Below the pieces are notes generated by a model that was given only the letters and a program-made list of their open reading frames with translations, was not told where the DNA came from and did not search any database. Of a stretch of DNA of 64,000 bases, positions 15,361 to 22,254 are shown piece after piece; the first letter of the stretch is position 1, and every line of letters starts with the position of its first letter. Location: positions 124,001 to 188,000 of the forward strand of contig NZ_BMVU01000001.1 in NCBI RefSeq assembly GCF_014650875.1. The letters are read 5' to 3'. Source of the DNA: Streptomyces minutiscleroticus (GTDB lineage: Bacteria > Actinomycetota > Actinomycetes > Streptomycetales > Streptomycetaceae). Made by a program: the position numbers and the translations under genes.

Positions 15361-15647
15361 GGAGGCAACTCCGAGCGGGGGGTTCGGGAAAGCGGTCCCG
15401 GGCCCGCACTCTAAGTCCAGCCATACCGAGGAGTACGAGGTTTCAGTTATTGCGCCGTTATCAAAGGGCGACGAGGGTGTTGTGATGTCCCTTAGAAGTG
15501 CTTACGCGAAGTTGTCATCGACTTCTGTTCAGTCTGTGGCGACCCTGTGAAGGTGTGGCACTCTGTGTCGTGATGGGTGCGCGCCGGACGGCGCGGTGAT
15601 GCCGGGGTGGCACCGTGTGCTCGTCGCGGCCCGCTCGACGCCTGCGG
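15361..15647. other. AT-enriched spacer between divergent redox operon and leuS leader
   Basis: Bases 15430-15560 are clearly lower in GC than the rest of the window. A short inverted repeat GAAGT-N8-ACTTC lies at 15508-15525, and AGAAGT at 15494 can also pair with ACTTCT at 15521. The tract probably holds the minus-strand promoter of the redox operon and operator sites. A tiny 21-codon frame starts at 15484 with AT-ending codons that do not fit this genome. Confidence 0.5.
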
Positions 15648-15653
15648 TACCCT
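15648..15653 (+). promoter_or_regulatory. -10 element of the leuS leader transcript
   Basis: TACCCT ends six bases before the ATG of the leader peptide at 15660, with no Shine-Dalgarno sequence. Transcription would begin at or near the leader start codon, so the leader peptide is probably translated from a leaderless end. A clear -35 box is not visible. Confidence 0.5.
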
Positions 15654-15659
15654 GACGCC

Positions 15660-15698
15660 ATGCGTGCCGTACGCCTTCTGCTTAGCGAGCCGCGCTGA
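15660..15698 (+). CDS. 12-aa Leu-rich leader peptide upstream of leuS
   Basis: The peptide reads [12 protein letters not shown]. Its three consecutive Leu codons are CTT CTG CTT (15675-15683). CTT is rare in this GC-rich DNA, so the run would be sensitive to charged leucyl-tRNA. The stop codon lies inside the 5' arm of the long hairpin that follows. Position, start next to a -10 hexamer, and the hairpin-terminator arrangement before leuS make this a typical attenuation leader. Confidence 0.75.
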   Translation: MRAVRLLLSEPR

Positions 15699-15750
15699 TC
15701 AGTCCCGGCCACCGACGGAGCCGATGGCATCCGTGGCCGGAATCAGCGCG
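15691..15750 (+). promoter_or_regulatory. Leader hairpin of the leuS attenuator
   Basis: CGCGCTGAT (15691-15699) pairs perfectly with ATCAGCGCG (15742-15750). Inside, CCGGCCAC (15705-15712) pairs with GTGGCCGG (15733-15740). The 5' arm starts seven bases after the last Leu codon, so a ribosome stalled on the Leu codons would mask it. I could not find a single clear antiterminator that overlaps the terminator stem; GGAG at 15717 with CTCC at 15758 is only a weak candidate. Confidence 0.65.
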
Positions 15751-15754
15751 GCGT

Positions 15755-15778
15755 CCCCTCCTGTGCGAGGGGCTTTTT
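15755..15778 (+). terminator. Rho-independent terminator of the leuS leader
   Basis: CCCCTC (15755-15760) pairs with GAGGGG (15767-15772) around CTGTGC, followed by CTTTTT. It is the only classic stem plus T-run I noticed in the window. It lies 48 bases before the leuS ATG, where it could only serve conditional termination of the leuS transcript. Confidence 0.8.
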
Positions 15779-15825
15779 CATTTCCTGAGCCGTTGGCGGA
15801 GACGATCGATGGAGCTTTCAGAATC

Positions 15826-18699
15826 ATGAGCGAGACGACCCACGCCGCTGCCGCCGAGGCCGCGGCGCCGCACCGCTACACGGCCGCCCTGGCCGCCGAG
15901 ATCGAGGCACGCTGGCAGGACTTCTGGGACGCCGAGGGCACCTACGAGGCGCCGAACCCGACCGGTGACCTGGCGGGCGACCCCGAGCAGGCCGCCCGGC
16001 CCAAGAAGTACATCATGGACATGTTCCCGTACCCCTCGGGCGCGGGCCTGCACGTCGGCCACCCCCTGGGGTACATCGCCACCGACGTGTTCGCCCGGTT
16101 CCAGCGCATGACCGGTCACAACGTCCTGCACACCCTGGGCTTCGACGCCTTCGGCCTGCCCGCCGAGCAGTACGCGGTGCAGACCGGCACGCACCCGCGC
16201 GTGTCCACCGAGGCCAACATCAAGAACATGCGGAGCCAGCTGCGCCGGCTGGGCCTGGGCCACGACAAGCGCCGGTCGTTCGCCACGATCGACCCGGAGT
16301 ACTACAAGTGGACCCAGTGGATCTTCCTGCAGATCTTCAACTCCTGGTACGACGAGGAGGCGGACCGCGCGCGGCCGATCGAGGACCTGGTCGCCCAGTT
16401 CGCGAGCGGTGAGCGGGCCGTACCGGACGACACGCGCGCGTGGGGCGAGCTGTCCGACGCCGAGCGCGCCGACGTGCTGGGCCGCTACCGGCTGGCGTAC
16501 GCCTCGGACGCGCCCGTCAACTGGTGCCCCGGCCTGGGCACCGTCCTGGCGAACGAGGAGGTGACCGCGGACGGCCGCTCCGAGCGCGGCAACTTCCCCG
16601 TCTTCAAGGCCAAGCTGCGCCAGTGGAACATGCGCATCACCGCCTACGCCGACCGGCTGCTGCGCGACCTGGACGCGCTGGACTGGCCCGAGGCCATCAA
16701 GCTGCAGCAGCGCAACTGGATCGGCCGCTCCGAGGGCGCCCGCGTCGACTTCCCCGTCGGCGACCGTGCCGTCACGGTCTTCACCACCCGCCAGGACACC
16801 CTGTTCGGCGCCACCTACATGGTGCTGGCGCCCGAGCACCCCCTGGTGGACGACATCGTCCCCGGCGCCTGGCCCGAGGGCACCCGCGAGCTGTGGACCG
16901 GCGGCCACGCCACCCCGGCCGAGGCCGTCGCCGCCTACCGCGCGCAGGCCGCCTCCAAGTCCGACGTCGAGCGGCAGGCCGAGGCCAAGGACAAGACCGG
17001 CGTCTTCACCGGCGCGTACGCGACCAACCCGGTCAGCGGCGAGCAGGTGCCCGTCTTCATCGCCGACTACGTGCTGATGGGCTACGGCACCGGCGCGATC
17101 ATGGCCGTCCCGGCGCACGACACCCGCGACTTCGCCTTCGCGCGCGCCTTCGACCTGCCGATGCGCTGCGTGGTCGAGCCCTCGGACGACCGCGGCACCG
17201 ACCCGTCGACCTGGGACGACGCGTTCTCCTCGTACGACGCCAAGCTGGTCAACTCCGCCAACGACAGCATCAGCCTGGACGGCCTGGGCGTCGCCGAGGC
17301 CAAGGCCCGTACGGCCGAGTGGCTGGAGCGCGAGGGCATCGGCGCCGGCACGGTCAACTTCCGGCTGCGCGACTGGCTGTTCAGCCGCCAGCGCTACTGG
17401 GGCGAGCCCTTCCCGATCGTCTACGACGAGGACGGGGTCGCCCACGCCCTGCCCGAGTCGATGCTGCCGCTGGAGCTGCCCGAGGTCGAGGACTACTCGC
17501 CGCGCACCTTCGACCCGGACGACGCGGACACCCAGCCCGAGACCCCGCTGTCGCGCAACGAGGACTGGGTCAACGTCACCCTGGACCTGGGCGACGGCCC
17601 CAAGAAGTACCGCCGCGAGACCAACACCATGCCCAACTGGGCCGGTTCCTGCTGGTACGAGCTGCGCTACCTGGACCCGCACAACGCCGAGCGGCTGGTC
17701 GACCCGGAGATCGAGCGCTACTGGATGGGCCCGCGCGAGGGGCAGCCCCGGGGCGGCGTCGACCTGTACGTGGGCGGCGCCGAGCACGCCGTGCTGCACC
17801 TGCTGTACGCGCGCTTCTGGTCCAAGGTGCTGTTCGACCTGGGGCACGTCTCGTCCTCCGAGCCGTTCCACAAGCTGTTCAACCAGGGCATGATCCAGGC
17901 CTACGTGTACCGCGACAGCCGCGGCATCGCCGTGCCGGCCGCCGAGGTGGAGGAGCGCGACGGCGCGTACTGGTACCAGGGCGAGAAGGTCTCCCGGCTG
18001 CTGGGCAAGATGGGCAAGTCCCTGAAGAACGCGGTCACCCCGGACGAGATCGCCGCCGAGTACGGGGCCGACACGCTGCGCCTGTACGAGATGGCGATGG
18101 GCCCCCTGGACGTGTCGCGGCCGTGGGACACGCGCGCGGTGGTCGGCCAGTTCCGACTGCTGCAGCGGCTGTGGCGCAACGTGGTGGACGAGGCCACCGG
18201 CGAGGTGACCGTCGTCGACGCCGAGCCCGACGAGGACACGCTGCGCGCCCTGCACAAGGCGATCGACGGGGTCCGCCAGGACCTGGAGGGCATGCGGTTC
18301 AACACCGCCATCGCCAAGATCACCGAGCTGAACAACCACCTGACCAAGGCCGGCCGGCCGGTGCCGCGGTCCGTGGCCGAGGCGCTGGTGCTGATGGTCG
18401 CGCCGCTGGCCCCGCACATCGGCGAGGAGCTGTGGCGCAAGCTGGGCCACACCGACACGGTGGTGCACCGGGACTTCCCGGTCGCCGACCCCGCGTACGT
18501 CGTCGACGAGACCGTGACCTGCGTCGTCCAGGTCAAGGGCAAGGTCAAGGCGCGCCTGGAGGTGTCGCCGTCGATCTCCCAGGAGGAGCTGGAGAAGGTC
18601 GCGCTGGCCGACGACAAGGTGGCCGCCGCGCTGGGCGGCGCTCCCGTCCGCAAGGTGATCGTGCGGGCGCCGAAGCTGGTGAACATCGTCACGGGCTGA
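15826..18699 (+). CDS. leuS: Leucyl-tRNA synthetase
   Basis: Charges tRNA-Leu with leucine. The 957-aa product has the class I signature HVGH at residues 76-79 ([17 protein letters not shown]) and the second signature as KMGKS at about 728-732 instead of KMSKS. The CP1 editing domain (about 250-460, with [20 protein letters not shown]) carries the proofreading motifs. A tRNA-binding anticodon domain and a small C-terminal domain follow. The ATG at 15826 is chosen because GGAG at 15811 precedes it and family alignment begins soon after ([17 protein letters not shown]). The frame runs open upstream through the leader, which is not coding. Regulation by leucine supply is predicted from the leader peptide and terminator. 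Confidence 0.97.
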   Translation: MSETTHAAAAEAAAPHRYTAALAAEIEARWQDFWDAEGTYEAPNPTGDLAGDPEQAARPKKYIMDMFPYPSGAGLHVGHPLGYIATDVFARFQRMTGHNVLHTLGFDAFGLPAEQYAVQTGTHPRVSTEANIKNMRSQLRRLGLGHDKRRSFATIDPEYYKWTQWIFLQIFNSWYDEEADRARPIEDLVAQFASGERAVPDDTRAWGELSDAERADVLGRYRLAYASDAPVNWCPGLGTVLANEEVTADGRSERGNFPVFKAKLRQWNMRITAYADRLLRDLDALDWPEAIKLQQRNWIGRSEGARVDFPVGDRAVTVFTTRQDTLFGATYMVLAPEHPLVDDIVPGAWPEGTRELWTGGHATPAEAVAAYRAQAASKSDVERQAEAKDKTGVFTGAYATNPVSGEQVPVFIADYVLMGYGTGAIMAVPAHDTRDFAFARAFDLPMRCVVEPSDDRGTDPSTWDDAFSSYDAKLVNSANDSISLDGLGVAEAKARTAEWLEREGIGAGTVNFRLRDWLFSRQRYWGEPFPIVYDEDGVAHALPESMLPLELPEVEDYSPRTFDPDDADTQPETPLSRNEDWVNVTLDLGDGPKKYRRETNTMPNWAGSCWYELRYLDPHNAERLVDPEIERYWMGPREGQPRGGVDLYVGGAEHAVLHLLYARFWSKVLFDLGHVSSSEPFHKLFNQGMIQAYVYRDSRGIAVPAAEVEERDGAYWYQGEKVSRLLGKMGKSLKNAVTPDEIAAEYGADTLRLYEMAMGPLDVSRPWDTRAVVGQFRLLQRLWRNVVDEATGEVTVVDAEPDEDTLRALHKAIDGVRQDLEGMRFNTAIAKITELNNHLTKAGRPVPRSVAEALVLMVAPLAPHIGEELWRKLGHTDTVVHRDFPVADPAYVVDETVTCVVQVKGKVKARLEVSPSISQEELEKVALADDKVAAALGGAPVRKVIVRAPKLVNIVTG

Positions 18700-18782
18700 G
18701 CGGTCCGTCCGGACTGGGCGGCCCGCCCGGACTGGGGGTCCGCCCGGGGTGGCGGACCGTCCGGGCCGTCCGGGCCAGGTGA

Positions 18783-18853
18783 TGTGTCCGGTCCGTCCGG
18801 GTCGGGCGGTGTGTCCGGTCCGTCCGGGCGGTGTGTCCGGTTCGGCCGGGCGC
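18783..18853. repeat. 22-bp GC-rich tandem repeat in the leuS downstream spacer
   Basis: About three units based on GTGTGTCCGGTCCGTCCGGGCG with small changes. It lies in the 330-bp gap 18700-19029, the rest of which is similar CCGTCCGGG-rich sequence ending in the long hairpin at 18931. No gene is visible in the gap. Confidence 0.7.
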
Positions 18854-18930
18854 TCCGCCCCGGCGGCGTTCTGTTCCGGCCGGATGTGCCGGACCGGCCG
18901 GATGCGTCGGGCCGGCCGGGGTAGCCGTAC

Positions 18931-18973
18931 GAAGGCAGGTCGAGGGTTCCGCCGGAACCCTCGACCTGCCTTC
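18931..18973. terminator. 20-bp perfect hairpin
   Basis: Bases 18931-18950 (starting GAAGGCAGGTCGAGGG) pair exactly with 18954-18973 around the 3-nt loop GCC. It lies 57 bases before the next start codon and after leuS. The stem is strong enough to end transcription from leuS. Confidence 0.7.
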
Positions 18974-19029
18974 TCCGTTTACGGTGAAAGAGCCCGTCTT
19001 GTTCGGACCCAGCGCGCGAGAGGATCCCC

Positions 19030-19833
19030 ATGGAAGTCGTGGCCACGGTCGTCCTGCTGATCCTCCTGCTCTGCCTCGTCCTCGGCGTCTACGCGACGGT
19101 CAAGGTGGTCGGCGCCGCCAAGCGCGGCGTGGACCGCACCGTCACCCAGGCCCGCCGCACGGTGGAGGACTCCACGCTCCGGGCCAGGTCGCTCGCCCAG
19201 CCCGGCGCGGTCGGCGAGCTCGCCCGGCTGCGCCTGTCCCTGCGCATGTCGATGCGGTCCACCCAGGAGGCGCTGGAGGCGGGTTCGCCGGAGGACGGGT
19301 CGCTGAAGGAGTCCCTGGCGCTCTTCCAGCGGCTCAGCGCGCACGGGTACGAGCTGGACGACGAACTGCGGCGCCTGGAGCGTGACCCGGACCGGGTCCG
19401 GCTGGCCCAGCGCCTGCCCGAACTGCGCGAGCGCACGGAGCGGATCACGAAGTCGGCGGACTCCCTGCGCTGGGCCGCGCGCGACCGGGCCCGCCGCTTC
19501 GCCGACGACGAGCTGGACTCGCTGAGCGCGCAGATCGACATGGAGGCCGGGGCGCTGCGGCACTGGACGACGGAGCACGAGCCGGAACGGGAGGCGGAAC
19601 CGCGACCGGGTCCGGAACCGCGACCGGGTCCGGAACCGCGGTCGGAGTCCCGGCGGACGCCGCCCCCGTGGCCCGAGGCGCCCGCCGAGCCCGCCGGCGC
19701 CGACCGGCAGACGTGGCCGGAGACGCCGGGCGCCGACCGGGCCGGGGAGCCGGAGCGGCCGGCGATACCCCCGGCGCAGCAGCCGCCCACGTACCCCTGG
19801 CAGAAGAAGCCCCGCCCGGAGAGCACGACTTGA
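19030..19833 (+). CDS. Membrane-anchored coiled-coil protein
   Basis: A 267-aa protein with an N-terminal membrane helix at residues 2-25 (VVATVVLLILLLCLVLGVYA), a charged helical region of about 150 residues rich in Arg, Glu and Leu (likely coiled coil), and a Pro-rich disordered tail. The tail contains the repeat EPRPGP, encoded by an 18-bp tandem repeat at 19597-19640 (about 2.4 copies). GAGAGGA at 19018-19024 is the ribosome binding site. The next gene, degV, starts 83 bp downstream. No catalytic motif seen. It may be a scaffold or sensor at the membrane; its function is unknown. Confidence 0.8.
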   Translation: MEVVATVVLLILLLCLVLGVYATVKVVGAAKRGVDRTVTQARRTVEDSTLRARSLAQPGAVGELARLRLSLRMSMRSTQEALEAGSPEDGSLKESLALFQRLSAHGYELDDELRRLERDPDRVRLAQRLPELRERTERITKSADSLRWAARDRARRFADDELDSLSAQIDMEAGALRHWTTEHEPEREAEPRPGPEPRPGPEPRSESRRTPPPWPEAPAEPAGADRQTWPETPGADRAGEPERPAIPPAQQPPTYPWQKKPRPESTT

Positions 19834-19903
19834 GCGGGACGTGAATCCACCGGTCCCGCCGCAGGCCGGAGGGGCCGGGCTGCCACCCCGGCGATCCGCC
19901 GGG

Positions 19904-19909
19904 TAACCT
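19904..19909 (+). promoter_or_regulatory. -10 element of degV
   Basis: TAACCT ends seven bases before the degV ATG, which lacks a Shine-Dalgarno sequence; a leaderless transcript is predicted. Confidence 0.5.
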
Positions 19910-19916
19910 CCAGCTC

Positions 19917-20762
19917 ATGTCCCGCCATGTCGCGATCGTCACCGATTCAACGGCCTACCTGCCGCCGCGGACGATGGAGCGCCACGGCATCACCGCGGTG
20001 CCCCTGACGGTGGTCCTCGGCGACAGAGCGCTGGAGGAGGGAACCGAGATCTCGGCCCGCTCGCTCGCCGAGGCGCTGCAGAAGCGACGGTCCGTCACCA
20101 CCTCGCGGCCCGGCCCCGAACTCTTCGCCGAGACCTACCGCAAGGTCGCCGGGTCCGGTGCCGAGGCGATCGTCTCGCTGCACCTGTCCGCCGAGTTCTC
20201 CGGCACCTACGACGCGGCGGTCATGGCGGCGCGCACGGCCCCCGTGCCGGTGCGCGTGGTGGACACCGGCATGGTGGCGATGGCGCTCGGCTTCTGCGCG
20301 CTCGCCGCCGCGGAGACCGCCGGGGCGGGCGGCACGGTCGACGAGGCGGTCGCCGCGGCGGAGAAGCGGGCCGCCGGCAGTTCCGCGTACTTCTACGTCG
20401 ACACCCTCGACTACCTGCGCCGCGGCGGCCGGATCGGCGCCGCGCAGGCGCTGCTGGGGTCCGCGCTCGCGGTGAAGCCGCTGCTCCAGCTGGACGGCGG
20501 CCGCATCGAACTCATGGAGAAGGTGCGCACGGCGTCCAGGGCCATCGCCCGCTTGGAGGAGATCGTGGCCGAACGCGCCGGCACGGCCCAGGTCGACATC
20601 GCGGTGCACCATCTCGCGGCCCCGGAGCGGGCCTCGGCGCTGGCGGACCGGTTGCGCGAACGGCTGCCCGGGCTGGCGGACCTGCACGTCAGCGAGGTCG
20701 GCGCGGTGATCGGGGCGCACACGGGGCCCGGGCTGCTGGGGGCGGTCGTGTCGCCCCGGTGA
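19917..20762 (+). CDS. DegV family fatty-acid-binding protein
   Basis: A 281-aa soluble protein of the DegV/FakB family, which binds a fatty acid and presents it to the kinase FakA. The N-terminal VAIVTDSTAYLPPRTMERHG and the loop TSRPGPELFAETYRK (Thr-Ser-Arg/Gln-Pro motif) are characteristic. SLHLSAEFSGTYDAA supplies the Ser/Gly-rich phosphate-contact region, and the C-terminus has VSEVGAVIGAHTGPG. Length equals the family norm. No fakA-like gene is in the window, so use of exogenous fatty acids is inferred from the family. Start chosen from the -10 hexamer seven bases upstream. Confidence 0.93.
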   Translation: MSRHVAIVTDSTAYLPPRTMERHGITAVPLTVVLGDRALEEGTEISARSLAEALQKRRSVTTSRPGPELFAETYRKVAGSGAEAIVSLHLSAEFSGTYDAAVMAARTAPVPVRVVDTGMVAMALGFCALAAAETAGAGGTVDEAVAAAEKRAAGSSAYFYVDTLDYLRRGGRIGAAQALLGSALAVKPLLQLDGGRIELMEKVRTASRAIARLEEIVAERAGTAQVDIAVHHLAAPERASALADRLRERLPGLADLHVSEVGAVIGAHTGPGLLGAVVSPR

Positions 20763-20771
20763 GAGGCGTGT

Positions 20772-20840
20772 CCCGGCCGCTCCGGTCGTCCTGATCGTCC
20801 CGGCCGCTCCGGTCGTCCTGATCGTCCCGGCCGCTCCGGT
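20772..20840. repeat. 27-bp tandem repeat after degV
   Basis: Two full copies of a 27-bp unit that starts CCCGGCCGCTCCGGTCGTCC (20772-20798, 20799-20825) and a third partial copy to 20840. It begins 10 bp after the degV stop. No coding capacity is suggested. Confidence 0.85.
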
Positions 20841-20923
20841 CACCTCGGTGAGGGCACACCCTGACGGGGCTGGTGGTGCCGAAGGGAGCAGGGGAGGCGC
20901 CGGGACTCGTGTGGGTGACGGAG

Positions 20924-20932
20924 TTGTCCACA
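20924..20932 (+). other. DnaA-box-like nonamer TTGTCCACA
   Basis: Exact match to the nonamer TTGTCCACA, the strong DnaA box form in Streptomyces as I recall it, 69 bases upstream of the comEA start. A single box by chance is quite possible in 64 kb. Confidence 0.4.
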
Positions 20933-21000
20933 ACCGGCCCGTGATCCCCGGAAAACAAGCAAGATCATCGCGATGAGCCGGAGCGGCCCATGCTCGTCGC

Positions 21001-22254
21001 ATGACACTTCGATCGCGTTCCCGCACATCGCTCGCCACCAGTGGCCCGGGCCGCGGCCCCGGCTCCGACGGCCGTGTCCGGCGCCGCCACCGCACCGCCG
21101 TGGGCCGGGTCCGGCACCGGCAGGTCTCGGCGGAGATCCTGCGACTGCGCGCCGAGGCGCTGTTCGCCGACCGCGCGCTTCCACTGCCCGCGCATCCACC
21201 GCCCGCGGGGCAGGTACGGGAGTCCGGGACGTCCGGAGAGCCCACGAAGGACAGGGCGTCCGGGGAGTCCGGGAGGGGCGGCCACGGTGACGGTGACGCC
21301 GGGGCCCGCGGCGCGGACACGGACGAGGGCGCCGCCGATACGCGGGTGCGTGCGGACGGGAACGTAGGCACGCGCACGAGGACAGGCACAAGGACAGGCA
21401 CGGGCGGCGACGCTGATAGGGACACCGGCGCAGGTGCCGATAAGGGTGCTCGTGCCGACACCGACACCGACACCGGCACGGGTGCGGGTGCGGACGCGAG
21501 GCCGGGCGCGGTTCCGTGGCGGGAGCGCGTCGGGCCCGCCCTGCGCGAGCGGATGCCGCTGTGGCTGCAGGCGCGCTGCGGTCTGGAGCGCAGGAGCGTC
21601 GTGGCCCTCGCGGTCCTGCTCGCCGTCGTGGCCCTCGTCGCCGTGCAGCACTTCTGGGCCGGACGGACCCAGCCGGTCCGGGCGCCGGACGTGGTCCGGG
21701 CGGCTCCCTACGGGGAGGGGGACGGGCCGGGTGCGGAGGTGCCGGACGCCTCGCCCGGGACGGTGGCGGTGGACTCCGCGAGTCCGTCCGGGGCCGCGAT
21801 CGTGGTGGACGTCAGCGGCAAGGTGCGGGAGCCCGGGATCCACCGACTGCCGGCCGGTGCGCGGGTGGCCGACGCGCTGCGCGCGGCGGGCGGCGTCCGG
21901 CCGGGCGCGGACACCACCGGACTCAACCGCGCCCGTCTCCTCGCCGACGGCGAACAGGTCGTGGTCGGCGAGCCCTTGGCGGCTCCTCCCGGCGGAGCGG
22001 GCGCGGGCGGCTCCCGCGGCACCACCGGAGGTGCCGGAGGCGCCGCCGGTACGGCTCCCGCGGCCCCGGTCCCGCTGAACTCGGCCACCGCGGAGCAACT
22101 CGACACCCTGCCCGGCGTCGGCCCGGTGCTGGCCCAGCACATCATCGACTACCGCACTCAGCACGGAGGCTTCCGCTCGGTCGACGAACTCCGCGAGGTG
22201 AACGGCATCGGCGACCGCCGCTTCGCCGACCTGCAAAACCTCGTACGGCCATGA
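21001..22254 (+). CDS. comEA: ComEA-family DNA-binding membrane protein
   Basis: A 417-aa protein. Residues 1-185 are a low-complexity cytoplasmic region, including runs of Asp/Thr/Gly/Arg (TRTGTRTGTGG, DTDTDTGTGAGAD). A membrane helix lies at about 199-219 (SVVALAVLLAVVALVAVQHF), then an SLBB domain at about 262-325 (VVDVSGKVREPGIHRLPAGA) and a helix-hairpin-helix DNA-binding domain at about 357-417 (LNSATAEQLDTLPGVGPVLA). In competent bacteria ComEA is the external double-stranded DNA receptor. It overlaps comEC by 4 bp (ATGA). The long disordered N-terminus is unusual compared with the roughly 200-aa proteins of Firmicutes. Natural competence is not established for Streptomyces, so the true role is open. 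Confidence 0.9.
   Translation: MTLRSRSRTSLATSGPGRGPGSDGRVRRRHRTAVGRVRHRQVSAEILRLRAEALFADRALPLPAHPPPAGQVRESGTSGEPTKDRASGESGRGGHGDGDAGARGADTDEGAADTRVRADGNVGTRTRTGTRTGTGGDADRDTGAGADKGARADTDTDTGTGAGADARPGAVPWRERVGPALRERMPLWLQARCGLERRSVVALAVLLAVVALVAVQHFWAGRTQPVRAPDVVRAAPYGEGDGPGAEVPDASPGTVAVDSASPSGAAIVVDVSGKVREPGIHRLPAGARVADALRAAGGVRPGADTTGLNRARLLADGEQVVVGEPLAAPPGGAGAGGSRGTTGGAGGAAGTAPAAPVPLNSATAEQLDTLPGVGPVLAQHIIDYRTQHGGFRSVDELREVNGIGDRRFADLQNLVRP

Noticed and set aside
15484..15549. Tiny 21-codon ATG frame before the leuS leader
   Set aside because: Many A/T-ending codons (CTT, AGA, AGT, TCA, ACT, TCT) that do not suit this genome and no ribosome binding site; more likely an AT-rich promoter tract.
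15778..18468. 896-codon minus-strand frame across leuS
   Set aside because: It mirrors the codon bias of leuS; composition is not protein-like and the plus-strand gene is certain.
20870..20960. Possible replication-origin fragment
   Set aside because: Only one DnaA-box-like nonamer is present and the neighbours are not dnaA or dnaN.
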